This document shows positions 45,321 through 55,304 of a stretch of DNA of 64,000 nucleotides, piece after piece (positions within the stretch are counted from its first letter, which is position 1; every line of letters starts with the position of its first letter). The notes under the pieces are model-generated. The model saw nothing but the letters and a program-made list of their open reading frames with translations, did not search any database and was not told the origin of the DNA. The position numbers and the translations under genes are program-made. Source of the DNA: Emydura subglobosa (lineage: Eukaryota; Chordata; Testudines; Chelidae). The DNA lies in contig ML679970.1 of assembly GCA_007922225.1 (NCBI GenBank), positions 17,658,290 to 17,722,289 of the forward strand, in the 5' to 3' direction.

Positions 45321-45605
45321 TCAAGATTATTTTTCTTGCCTATAAATGAACAAATAGTGTCATAGTAGGCATTGTGGGTGATCCTCAGAATGCCAGTATA
45401 GTATCTGAGAAACTACAGGGCATGGTCCATGAGACTTTTAATGTGACGGAAGAATTAGTTTCCTAAGTCAGTGAGGTTCCAGTCAGGAGCCAGAAGTTAT
45501 TCTCTAGAAGGGAGTAAAATCAGAGTCATCAGAAAGAAAAGGGCATGGAGCTGTTCCTAAGAGAGAGTGGAACACAAGTCACTGACACTAGTGTGCAGAA
45601 TCTGC
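45321..45605. other. Unassigned noncoding stretch
   Basis: No supported feature. Confidence 0.4.
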
Positions 45606-45606
45606 A

Positions 45607-45745
45607 CTGGCAGATGGAGTTTGCGGTGTTTGTTATGAGCTATAAAGCCCTAAATGGCTTGGGACTAGTCAACCTGAAGGATTGCCTCTCTTTGTACCAT
45701 ACTGCCACAGCTGAGGTCAGCACGGCTCCTGAGCTGGTGGGTTGC
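45607..45745 (+). mobile_element. LINE relic, C-terminal ORF2 part
   Basis: The frame at 45545-45757 includes FAVFVMSYKALNGLGLVNLK and DCLSLYHTATAEVSTAPE, matching the YKALNGLAPxYLxDLL pattern at the C-terminal end of non-LTR ORF2 proteins. No reverse transcriptase core is present nearby. Confidence 0.55.
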
Positions 45746-46460
45746 CCCATGTTGTGAAAGAAAGGGGGCAATTGCCAGTGCATTCTCTATGAGGGGTACA
45801 GGTCTCTGGACTAAGCTCTTTCCCTTGATCTGAAATAATCCAAATTTGGTGATTCTGTGAACATGTTACACTGTTCCATAGTGCTTTTGGTAAGATTATG
45901 ATTTCCAGATGATGAGAGTGCAGAAAGAAGCTTTTCTGTATGTGGCAGGGCTGGCAGAACTCCTTTAAGAATAATTATTTAATGCTGCTGGGTGTTTTGT
46001 TGTAACATTGTGTGTCAGAGTGCCTTGAGTTTTGGTTAGGTGTCTTTTTAAAAAAAATTACTCAAATTGAAATAAAAAAGTGACGAATCTGAATCTTCAC
46101 TGTCACTAATGTACGTTTTGTATTTCACACTAGAAAGGTGATAAGCATCCAAAACTTCATCTAAAACTTGACATAAGTTTCCTCCCTTTCTGCAACCCTT
46201 GGATAGTTCTCCAGGTCTCCCCCTTCCTAATCCCAACCGATCCTGTCCTTTTTCTTTCCTGTTAAGTGGATGTCTCTTGCTAGAGTCAGCAGGGTTTCTG
46301 GGGTGGCTGAACAAGGAATCTGTGCTCCCAGAGATAGCAGCTACTCCCGAGTAAACTGAACTCTGACATTACAACTTATTACTGCAGACACGCCAATAAG
46401 CACAGTATCCTGGCAATTGGAAATGGAAAAAGCTGCGCTTATGTTCTATGTAGTGCACTC
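45746..46460. other. Unassigned noncoding stretch
   Basis: No supported gene. A minus-strand open frame at 46048-46314 has no recognisable domain. Confidence 0.4.
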
Positions 46461-46556
46461 CCTCCACTAATTATTATTGTTATTATGTAATAGCTATATT
46501 GCAGGAATGCCTAGGGACCTCTATCAGGTTTGGGGTCCCATTATAGGCACTGTACA
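46461..46556 (-). mobile_element. SINE/LINE 3' tail (family of 4880-4970)
   Basis: ATTATTATTGTTATTATG at the left is the 3' microsatellite. Then come GCCTAGGGACC and TTTGGGGTCCCATTATAGGC with CACTGTACAG, the reverse of the TGTACAGTGCCTAG family. Confidence 0.6.
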
Positions 46557-47442
46557 GTGGCTTGTGACAGGACATGGTGTCACAAGCAGGAGGAGAGGAC
46601 TGTGGTTTCAGGTGAGGAGGAAGCAACAAGGACGAATGATTGCAAAGCAGAATCGCTGCTAAACGCAAAGTGTTCCACAAGGCATCGGTATCTTTCCGGA
46701 ATGTTTATGATGATGATTTTTTTACTGCTATGGAAACTGGGTTTATACAACACAGACATGCAAATGACTTGTATGTGCACTTGCAGGTCTAAAAATCTGA
46801 GCCTGCATATTTAGATTAGCAAGCACACATACAGGTAATTCACATGCCCAGTTGCTGAGGCTACATGCACGTTCCCAGTGACTGCACACAAATTATGTAC
46901 TTACATTTTTGCACCTGGAAATCTGTGCCGCAACGTATGGTCGCTTACTCACTTTGTTCAAGCAGCAAGGCACAGACACAGCACCCGAAGCACTGTTTTC
47001 CCAGCTTTATTTGAATGCATGGAAGAGCTGGTGTGACCTGTAGAATGGGAGAAGCACTTTGTTTTAACTCTGTATCTTAAATTCTATAACATTTCATTAA
47101 TCGGTTTTTTGGTCAATTAAACTGCTTTTCTGCTACTTTCCCAGAACTCCCTCTGGTGGCTAATTTGACACCTTAACAGTCTGTTTTGTTTTATTTTCAA
47201 TCAGAACTCAGTGTAGCTGTGTAAGGAGAATGACTTTGGTATAGAAGGCTAAGGTTGCAAGTCCTGTTGGGGTTAAGTGTTCATTACATACTCCTGTTTC
47301 TTAAATTTGCTCTTCACTCTATGGATGAGTAAACTCTCATTCCTTGATTAATTGCTCCCTGCCCTCAAGCTCCCTAGTGTCGGTCTGTCTCAACTGAAAT
47401 TCCCAATCAAAATGCTTTGTCAACTTTGAGTTCAGTTGTCAG
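46557..47442. other. Unassigned noncoding stretch
   Basis: No supported gene. Several AGCACACATACAGG and CATGCACG words near 46820-46890 hint at a decayed repeat. Confidence 0.4.
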
Positions 47443-47524
47443 TTCTGCAGCAGGTGTAAATCAGCCTAGCTGCATTTGACATCAGTAAAGCTATGCCAAT
47501 TTACACCAGCTGAGCATCTGGCCC
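47443..47524. mobile_element. Short palindromic element (TGTAAATCAG family), copy 3
   Basis: GCAGGTGTAAATCAGCCTAG and ATTTACACCAGCTGAGCATC with CTGGCCC form the inverted arms. This is the best-preserved copy in the window. Confidence 0.65.
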
Positions 47525-47797
47525 AGGGCTACTAAATTGTTGCCTTCTTACCCAACAGAGCTCTGGAAAGAGAGTCAGCATTACAAAATAGAAGCACACA
47601 CAAGTTTGAAAGCTCTTATTTAAGAATTACACTGGATATGAATTCTCGTTTGGTACCAAGCTATGCAACCTAAATGCAGCCCTTCTGTGTTTTATGAGCG
47701 CATGTTCCAGTTCCATAGATATAACTCACTGAATGTTCTGATCTGCTCATTGATGGCCTCACACCTTTTTGCAATTGAACCCTGTTTTCTGAGATAT

Positions 47798-48244
47798 ATT
47801 GTCATCTTTACAAAGTAGGCAGCTGGTGTCTGTAAAGTGCTGTGTTCTACTTGTGCATTACTGTGTGTTGATACAATTCATGTTATTCTTAATGCATTTG
47901 AATCTGGCAAAAATGTCAGTCACTGATGGTTTTAGGGCCAACATTTCAAAGATAGGCACATGTACTCATGCAATTACATTCATTCATTTATTTATGTGCA
48001 TGCCTGATTTATGCTTGCAAATATCTGTTTTTGTGCCCATCTCCTTGCGAATGTAGAATTTTCCTTACAGTACATTTCCTAATGTTCCACCCAGTTTAAT
48101 TTTAAACCTGGCAAATGATGGGGATTTTACCACTTCCTTTTAGAGACTCCTCCACAGTCTACTAGAGCTCGCTGTTTGGAGCAATGCATAAGTAGAACAT
48201 GGTGCTTTACAGACACCAGTTGCCTGCTTTGAAAAGATGACAAT
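47798..48244. repeat. Inverted repeat, 63-bp arms, about 320-bp spacer
   Basis: The left arm 47798-47860 (ATTGTCATCTTTACAAAG, AGCTGGTGTCTGTAAAG, TGTTCTACTTGTGCATT) recurs in reverse at 48181-48244 with roughly one difference in eight bases. The spacer is AT-rich without ORFs. No target duplication was found, so it is unclear whether the arms are transposon ends or two separate copies of one repeat. Confidence 0.75.
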
Positions 48245-49128
48245 GTTTTTCTGATATTCAACCTGTTTTTTCCCTTTCTTAATTTCTTTTTCTCACTCCT
48301 AGTTCCATGACCCCATATATGGCCCGAAATAATCCTCATTCCCTTAGCATTTTGCTCTTCAAATTTGTATAGCTAGTCACCTTGTTTCCCCAAATCCTCT
48401 CTACCTTCCCACTTTGTTGTCTTAAGCCACACTATCCATATTTAGCTCTTGTAATCTTTCCCCATTAATTTAGTTATAGATCAGAAATACAGCAACTACA
48501 CATTGTTAGAAAATTCTCACCATCTCCTTGCACACCTAGTTGCTCAGAAGTAGCTTCAGGTGCATTTGTTACATCTGGTCCCTATATTCCTTCACTAGTG
48601 AGCTTAACCTGCTGCCTTTTTTGTATTTCTCTGCTATCCTTGTAAGCCTCTGCTCTTCAACAGAAGGGAGGATATATCTGCGAATTGGCTCCCAATCAAA
48701 TTAGCCTACAGGTGAAATAGTTCTTTGTCTCTTTCACAAAGTCCTAGTGTCCTAAAGTCACAAGGCATGGTAAGACACTGGCACTTCTATGTCTGTTTGG
48801 AATAGAAAGCATACATGAGCCCTCTTTACCTATGTAGTACAGGCAACACAGAGGATTCACTTAAGTAAATATTAACTACAAAGTGAATGCCACATTCCTA
48901 TTTGAGCACTGTATAAAAAATAAATAATGAGTTTTCTAGACTCCCATTTTGGAAAGAGAATTAGACACATTTATCTTTTCATTATCTGCTACTTGCTTTT
49001 TTTGGTGTGGTTTGATTTTTAACAGGCAGTTGCTTGGTAGTGGATTTATTTAATTAAACTCCCAACATTTACCCCGTACATAAAGTTGGTGAGCTATATT
49101 TAAAACTGTAAGTCATATAAAAAGTACT
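48245..49128. other. Unassigned noncoding stretch
   Basis: No supported gene or complete element. Confidence 0.4.
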
Positions 49129-49129
49129 T

Positions 49130-49208
49130 TAGGGAACAATCCTGCCTCACTGTGGTGCCTTTAGGTGATCTGATAGGACTTTCCCATCCCTGGCTTATAT
49201 GGTCTAGG
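49130..49208 (+). mobile_element. CR1 3' UTR fragment
   Basis: AGGGAACAATCCTGCCTCAC, GTGATCTGATAGGACTTTCC and CATCCCTGGCTTATATGG follow the last 80 bp of CR1 elements. The fragment is directly abutted by the next hAT MITE. Confidence 0.65.
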
Positions 49209-49209
49209 A

Positions 49210-49425
49210 CAGTGTTTCTCAATTGGTGTTCCGTGGAACCCTGGGGTTCTGTGAGATGAATTTCAGGGTTCCGCGAAAACAGCTGGCAGCGCGCGCCGCC
49301 GAAAACAGCTGACAGCGCGCGCCGCCGAAAAGGGGAAGATGTCCCAGATTTTTCAGCGGAGGGTATCGTATGGCCCTGCAGAAGTTAAAAAAGGTTCTGC
49401 GTCCAAATTTAATTGAGAAACACTG
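49210..49425. mobile_element. hAT MITE with 8-bp TSD and internal 26-bp tandem repeat
   Basis: The ends CAGTGTTTCTCAATT and AATTGAGAAACACTG are the same as in the 1894-2161 copy. The TSD GTCTAGGA lies at 49202-49209 and 49426-49433. Internally a 26-bp unit is present twice (49275-49300 and 49301-49326) with one difference, where the 1.9-kb copy has a single related unit. Confidence 0.93.
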
Positions 49426-49562
49426 GTCTAGGATGTGAGAGAGCACTTAAATACTAATGTGACATGTGCCCAATAAACTGCAGAGGGAAAGAAAGAGATG
49501 ATATGGATCTGATCTGAGCCACATCCTGAAATGTTTTGGATGATTAAAAAAATGAATGCTAG

Positions 49563-49732
49563 GGCCTGATTCTCCTCTGTCCCTTACACCTGTTACAGTG
49601 GTGTAAATCTATTGAATTTAGTGGCTATACATCAGCAATAAACTAGTGTAACAAACTGGAAAACTCAGCTTTTGGGCTTCAATGGAGTTACTTCTGATTT
49701 ACAGTGGTGTGAGAAGAGAATCAGGCCCTCTA
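49563..49732. mobile_element. Palindromic element with AGGGCCTGATTCTC ends
   Basis: The left end AGGGCCTGATTCTCCTCT is the inverse of the right end AGAAGAGAATCAGGCCCT. Inside are related TTACAGTGGTGTAAATC and GATTTACAGTGGTG words. It is about 170 bp and noncoding. A diverged relative may lie near 5105-5220. Confidence 0.65.
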
Positions 49733-50534
49733 ATTCTTTCTCTAGACACTGGGCACATCAGTTTAAATTCTGTATTCACTTACACCCAAGCAACCCTGTT
49801 GGTGTCTGTTGTTTCAGAAGTGTAACTAAGAGATGAATTTGCCCCATGGTCCATTGAATCCAGATACAAAAAAACCCGTTATGTGCAGCTTGCTGATATG
49901 ATGCAATGACACATTGCAATTAGAGATTGACCTGAGCTGCAAAATTTGGAACGGGACCTGATGCTCCCCAGAAGTTAGTGAGCTTTGGATCAAGGGCTGG
50001 TGGTGCTCATCCATCTCTCGGTATAACATGGTGATGCAATGGTTATTACTTGCCGCATGCAGGACAAGCATTAAACAATGCTGAAAGGGAGAGACTCCAC
50101 ATGACTGTTTGAGCTACAGACAGGGAAACACGGTGACAACTGCATAGGCATGATATTAGATACCAGGGCTGAGCTTCTGGGCTGTGCCACAGGAGACTGC
50201 AGACACTAATGCACTGCCTATGGAGAAGGAAGACGAAAGTGGCTTTAAGCCCTCTTTGTTCCCCTCTGATTCTGTTCCAGATGCTAGTATGGCACCCAGC
50301 ATAAAATAGAGCAGTCAGGAGCCGCTCCAATGTATCGTGGTCACACCTTTTCCCTGCAGGACTCCACAGCCACAGAGAATTCCATTATTGACTATGCTTG
50401 GGGAACTCCCTTCTCGCCTATAAAGGCCCACTGCACCCTGGCTTGTGAGGGAGCTTGTGTAGGCAGCCTACTGCCATCCTACACAGTGCCTGCATTGGGT
50501 AAATTCTCACTTGTAAAGGCTTTTGCAAGTGTGA
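49733..50534. other. Unassigned noncoding stretch
   Basis: No supported gene. Confidence 0.4.
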
Positions 50535-50764
50535 CTTAGAGGATAGCGCGTCCACCTGGGACTTAGAAGATGTGGGTTCTAGTCCTTGCTCTGCCACTAG
50601 CCTGGTGTGTGACCTTGAGCAAGTCACTTCACTTCTCCGTGCCTCAGTTTCCCTATCTGTAAAATGGGGTAATGATAGTGACTTCCCTTTGTAAAGCACT
50701 TTGAGATCTACTGATAGAAAGCATTATATAAGATCTAGGCATTATTATTATTTATTATTATTAC
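50535..50764 (+). mobile_element. Near full-length CORE-SINE (MIR-like) with (ATT)n tail
   Basis: The tRNA-derived head (AGAGGATAGCGCGTCCACCT) includes an A-box-like region and a B-box-like GGTTCTAGTCC at 50575-50585. The CORE follows (CTCTGCCACTAGCCTGGTG, GTGACCTTGAGCAAGTCAC, CCTCAGTTTCCC, GTAAAATGGGG), then a tail with TTTGTAAAGCACTTTGAGAT ending in ATT repeats. This is the best-preserved SINE in the window. Confidence 0.82.
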
Positions 50765-51304
50765 AACCCTGTTATAATAATAACAGCACAGTGGCCTCAG
50801 ATTGTTACATGGAGAGCCGTTGATGTGTAGGATAAATTCCCAAGGGCAGTATTTGGAGAATTACATGACCTGAATTTCTCTTAAGTTATTTGGCACACAC
50901 ATTGGATCAAATATGATGGTGTGTGCATGAAAGAGAAACAGACCTGGATGCAGCTGCCTGGAGTCATCCCTCATAAAACTTTCTATGCACCATCCTGGTG
51001 GAAAAGAAAATATTGAACCAGCAGAAAAGGAGAATATATTACAATAATTAACTGCAGAGCGAGGAAAATGACGGACATCCTGAGCACCGAGGAAATTAAA
51101 TGGAAAGCAGTATTGAGCTTCATGTTGGATGAAATTATAAAGAGCTATTTCAGTAGTCTGGAAATTAATTATTGGATTTTTGTGCAAAACTAACGTGCAT
51201 GACAGAGGCATGTATCCTATGTCCGGCACTACCATAATGACTTTTCAAATACAAATCTTTGTTTTCCCTAATTTAAAAAAAAGTTGTAGGCAATATTCCA
51301 CCAC
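50765..51304. other. Unassigned noncoding stretch
   Basis: A minus-strand open frame at 50861-51235 lacks recognisable domains. Confidence 0.4.
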
Positions 51305-51307
51305 TGA

Positions 51308-51500
51308 GGGCTGGTCTATATGCCAACTTGCACTGTTTTAACTAAATCAGCTTCCTAAAACTTATCATTACTTTAATGCAAGTCTGTGTATGGACATTTT
51401 TATTTTAGAATAAGAGTTGACTAAACTAAGACCAGTTTAGGTCAGTCGACTTTATCCACTCTTATTCTGAAATAAGAGTGTCCTCAAGCAGACTTGCAGT
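51308..51500. mobile_element. Fold-back MITE, Harbinger-like
   Basis: Inverted words include TTTAGAATAAGAGTTGACTA (51408-51427) against ATCCACTCTTATTCTGAAAT (51454-51473), and TGCAAGTCTGTGTATGGACA (51378-51397) against AAGCAGACTTGCAGTG (51487-51502). The start is GGCTGGTCTATATGCC. No coding content. Confidence 0.55.
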
Positions 51501-51878
51501 GAAATAAATAAAGCCATTTTAATTCAGAATTGTAGTTATTTCGGTGTGAGTTTATGCATGATGCTATTTGTAACAAATTGAAGAATACAGACTCTGAGGT
51601 TTTTTAAGATGACCACTAGATGTCGCAATTGCTTCACTGATGCAAAATTGGCGGTACCTTTTTCTGGCAGCTAAGAATAGCAGTCACCATTTGCCAACAT
51701 TTCTCACATGTTGGTTTCTGTGATGCCACAATTCTTCTCTTTGCTCTGGATAGGAAGTAAATGTGGTAATTCTGGGATGTCTATTAGCAAAGACTGACCC
51801 TTTGTAATGGTGACTATTCAACTGCTAAAAACAGAAATTAAGAAATGTGAGATTTGGATAACTATCCCAATGACTGCT
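51501..51878. other. Unassigned noncoding stretch
   Basis: No supported feature. Confidence 0.4.
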
Positions 51879-51879
51879 A

Positions 51880-51976
51880 TAATAATAATATGATTATTTA
51901 TTTGAATTACAGCAGCACCTAGCCCCAGTCATAGACCAGTTGCGCTAAGAGCTGTACAAACATGGAACAAAAAAGG
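51880..51976 (-). mobile_element. SINE/LINE 3' tail (family of 4880-4970)
   Basis: AATAATAATATGATTATTTA is the tail; then AGCAGCACCTAGCCCC, GTCATAGACCAG and GAGCTGTACAAACATGGAAC follow the reverse of the TGTACAGTGCCTAG repeat. Confidence 0.62.
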
Positions 51977-53435
51977 CAGTTCCAAAGGGTTTAAATAACT
52001 TAATTTGTTATTTATTCTTCCAGAACCTTGACAGTAATTGTATATTTTAACACACAAAGAGCAGCTACAGAATGTTTTCACTTACATTGACCTTTTTTTT
52101 AAATGAAGGCAAAAGAAGAAAGAACTAACATGTCCATGGAAAGAGAGTCTGAGTGTGTCACTCCCTTAACGTACTACATCATTCTGTCTCACAAAATGGC
52201 AGCTGAGTAGCAGATTCCTAGAGACCTAAAGGCTTGGTACTAGAACTGTTTGAAACCTTTTCATCAGAATTTCATCACTATGTAAAATGGCTTTTCAAAG
52301 AATACAAAATATTTAGTAATATTTTTTTCATTCACAAATTTTAATTTTTTGACTAATGAATCAAAACAAAATAAATTTTTGTCCTCGATTCATTTAATCA
52401 CAAAATAAAAAAAAAATCTGTGAAAACGTCAAACAAAGAGATGTGATTTTGTTTGAAATTTTTCACAGAAAATAGCATTTTTGGCTTGCAAAAATCCTAA
52501 ACATTTGCATATCTACATATCCTATAAAGATGAGATGGTCAAAAAATAGGGTTGGAAAATGAGGGGTTTTCCACAGAAAATTTGAGGAAAATGAACAAAA
52601 GTCTTGGATAGGAAAGGTGGTGCAACATGGGCGTCTTTGGCTGTGGTGCATCATGGGAGAGGTAGTCTGGCCAGGGAGGCCAGCCCACAGAAGGGGATGA
52701 GAACAAAAGCCACTTAAACTACTACTTCCAGCAGGCACTGCAAAAGCATACCAAATCAAAATAATTCAGTTTTCAACTAACATAATTTGGTTGTTCAGTT
52801 TTTCAAACAACAACAAAAAACAACAACAAAACAAACAAACACTAATCCATGGAATGCAGACACTGTGTGTAAAATTTCATTTAATTGAAAAACCCAATTT
52901 TCTTGCAAAAACAGTTTTGATGGAATTTTTTTTTACCATCTGTACCAGCTGAAGGAACTTCATAATGTTGTGGTTAATGGTGTCAGATGAAGAAATTATG
53001 TCAGTGGATCTAGGTATCATGAGGGCAGGTGCTCTGTGAGCATCTGATGCAGCTATTAATGGATCTCAATTTGTAGCCTCTGCTAACTTCAATTTCTCCT
53101 CTCACTTCCCCTAGCTGTACTGAAGTCCCTCTTTCTGGCATTGTGTAATATCCTTTGTGGCAGTGTCCTGGGCAGTGGGGTGGAATTGGGTTAGATTATT
53201 AGATATTTTTATGATGTCTTAGTTGAGGCCATCAGATTTGTTTTCATGTAACCTGCTTAGAATTTGAACCAAGACCTCCAAAGTTACACTAACCCCTTCC
53301 CATATCTCCTGCACAGTATGCCTGTGAAACCCTGTATTATTCTTCAAACAGAAGAAAAGGCAGCTAGAATAGAATCCACGTATTTGGCCAGTCGATAATC
53401 TCTCTGTAGTAGATAATCGCTGTAAAGGTCACACA
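51977..53435. other. AT-rich unassigned stretch
   Basis: 52240-52960 is AT-rich with many TTTTCA, AAATTTT and GAAAATTT words and weak fold-back potential, perhaps decayed MITE sequence. A (CAAA)n/(CAA)n tract lies at about 52806-52842. No supported gene. Confidence 0.4.
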
Positions 53436-53439
53436 TGAA

Positions 53440-53760
53440 AGATGGTTCATTTATTTAACCTTGTACGGGTTATTGTTCATGTGGTTAACACAGCTTGGAA
53501 AAATTGCTGGAACCAGGAGCCAGCTCATCAACTACCTACAAAGCCAGTCCTTCTGCACAAAGGAGAAGTGCTCTTACACTGTCTGCTTTTATGATCCCGG
53601 GGTCTAGTGTTACTCTGTGGAAGCTACTGTGGAAAACTAATGGCGATTTCAAGCATTTATTAGTGGCCTTCTGATCAAAGGGCTCAGCATTTCAACGGCT
53701 CGAGTGTAATATATGGAGGGCGGCAAAGAAACCTGCAAGTGGTAAAGATCTGCAGGAATG
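53440..53760. promoter_or_regulatory. Candidate conserved noncoding block
   Basis: Unique-looking sequence with retained CpGs (TTGTACGGGTTATT, ATGATCCCGGGGTC, GGCGATTTC, AACGGCTCGAGTG, GGGCGGCAAAG) and no repeat or coding signature. This is inference from composition. Confidence 0.25.
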
Positions 53761-54690
53761 GGCTAAGGCTCAGCCTGCTGAAAATCAGTCAGAATTAAGA
53801 GTTTGTTTACATATGTCCTGGGTGGAGAAAGTTGGAATTCACAGAATTTGGGAACCTTTTAATGGAATTTGTAGGATCCTTTGAAGCACGTGGTCTGCAT
53901 CTGCTAATCCATTCAGTCCTGCCTTATCTGCAACTGTCTATCTCTGGTCTGCAGCAGGATAACAGGCTTGCTGAATAGACTTAGAAGTCCCCCAGGGCTT
54001 GCTGCTGTTATTTTGCTTTGGAATACCCCACTAGACGCCTCTACTGTGCTGTGCCAAAGCTGCGATGCTTTTGGAGACTCCCAAATGGGGAGTTCTAGCA
54101 GAGCTGATCAGACTCTATTACATCACTTTGCTTACAGGCTATTCTTTTGTTTAAAGTGAATAACGCATAGGTTTCCAAAGTGGATTATGAATCACCTGAA
54201 AAATGTGGTGGTGTTTTATTTCTCACTTTGTATTATGATGGGGACAGCCATGACAATGGAAGATGGCAAAAATGATGAACCTACTTTAAAATGTACACAA
54301 TCTCTTTCCCTTTACTGTTAGCCAAGTTTCTTCTTGATGTTGTTAATAATTAGTGCTCTCTAACAGAAATGGGGTAAAGACCTGGACACTCTGATTCCAG
54401 GGGGAGAGCACTATCTAAAGTACCAGGGGACAACTCCTCAGCTGGGGTAAAGAGCCAAAGCACCATTGTGAAGCTATGAAAATTATACCAGCTGAAGAGC
54501 TGCCTTCTGCCTGGATGCATAGATTCTCCAAGTGTAGAACAGAGTGCTGGATAAAATCTATAGTAGGTTAACCAAAAAGAGGAGGGAAAAATGTTTGTGC
54601 CTTTTCCCCCCTCTTTATAATATAGAAAAGACCTGAAAAGGGTTTTATTTTGTTTACTATAAATTTTTTTTCCTTCTTGTTTTATTTGGT
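53761..54690. other. Unassigned noncoding stretch
   Basis: No supported gene or complete element. Confidence 0.4.
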
Positions 54691-54698
54691 CTTTAGGA

Positions 54699-55296
54699 TA
54701 GTGGTTCTCAAACAGTGGTTCACATACCCTGGGGTTACGCAGAGGTCTTCCAGGACAGTAGTTCTCAACCTTTCCAGACTACTGTATCCCTTTCAGGAGG
54801 CTGATTTGACTTGCGTACCCCAAGTTTCACCTCACTTAAAAACTACTCCCTTACAAAATCAGACATAAAAATACAAACGTCACAGCTCACTATTACTGAA
54901 AAATTGCTTCCTTTCTCATTTTTACCATATCATTATAAAATAAATTGCAATTCCCCCCCAGTTTGAGAAGCACTGATATGGTATATAGAGCAGTATAAAC
55001 AAGTCATTGGCTGCATGAAATTTTAGTTTGTTCTAACGTCTCTAGTGCTTTTTATGTAGCCTGTTGGAAAACTAGGCAAATATCTAGATGAGTTGATGTG
55101 CCCCCTGGAAGACCTCTGCATACTCCTATGGGTACACACATCCCTGATTGAGAACCACGGTGCTGTGACACTTTTTTGTATTTTTATGTCTGATTTTGTA
55201 AACAAGTAGTTTGTAAGTGAGGTGAAACTTGGGGTACACAAGACAAATCAGCCTCCTGGAAGGGGTACAGTAGTGTGCAAAGGTTGAGAGTCACTA
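54699..55296. mobile_element. Composite of two opposite-oriented copies of one hAT family
   Basis: The 8-bp TSD CTTTAGGA lies at 54691-54698 and 55297-55304. Inside, block A (about 54700-54755) pairs with A' (about 55107-55155), and block B (about 54760-54880) pairs with B' (about 55155-55296), in the order A B ... A' B'. The middle copy (about 54758-55150) runs in plus orientation from CAGTAGTTCTCAACCTTTCC to CTGATTGAGAACCACGG. The flanking parts are the two ends of a minus-oriented relative. This fits insertion of one copy into another, or an internal inversion. Confidence 0.82.
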
Positions 55297-55304
55297 CTTT
55301 AGGA

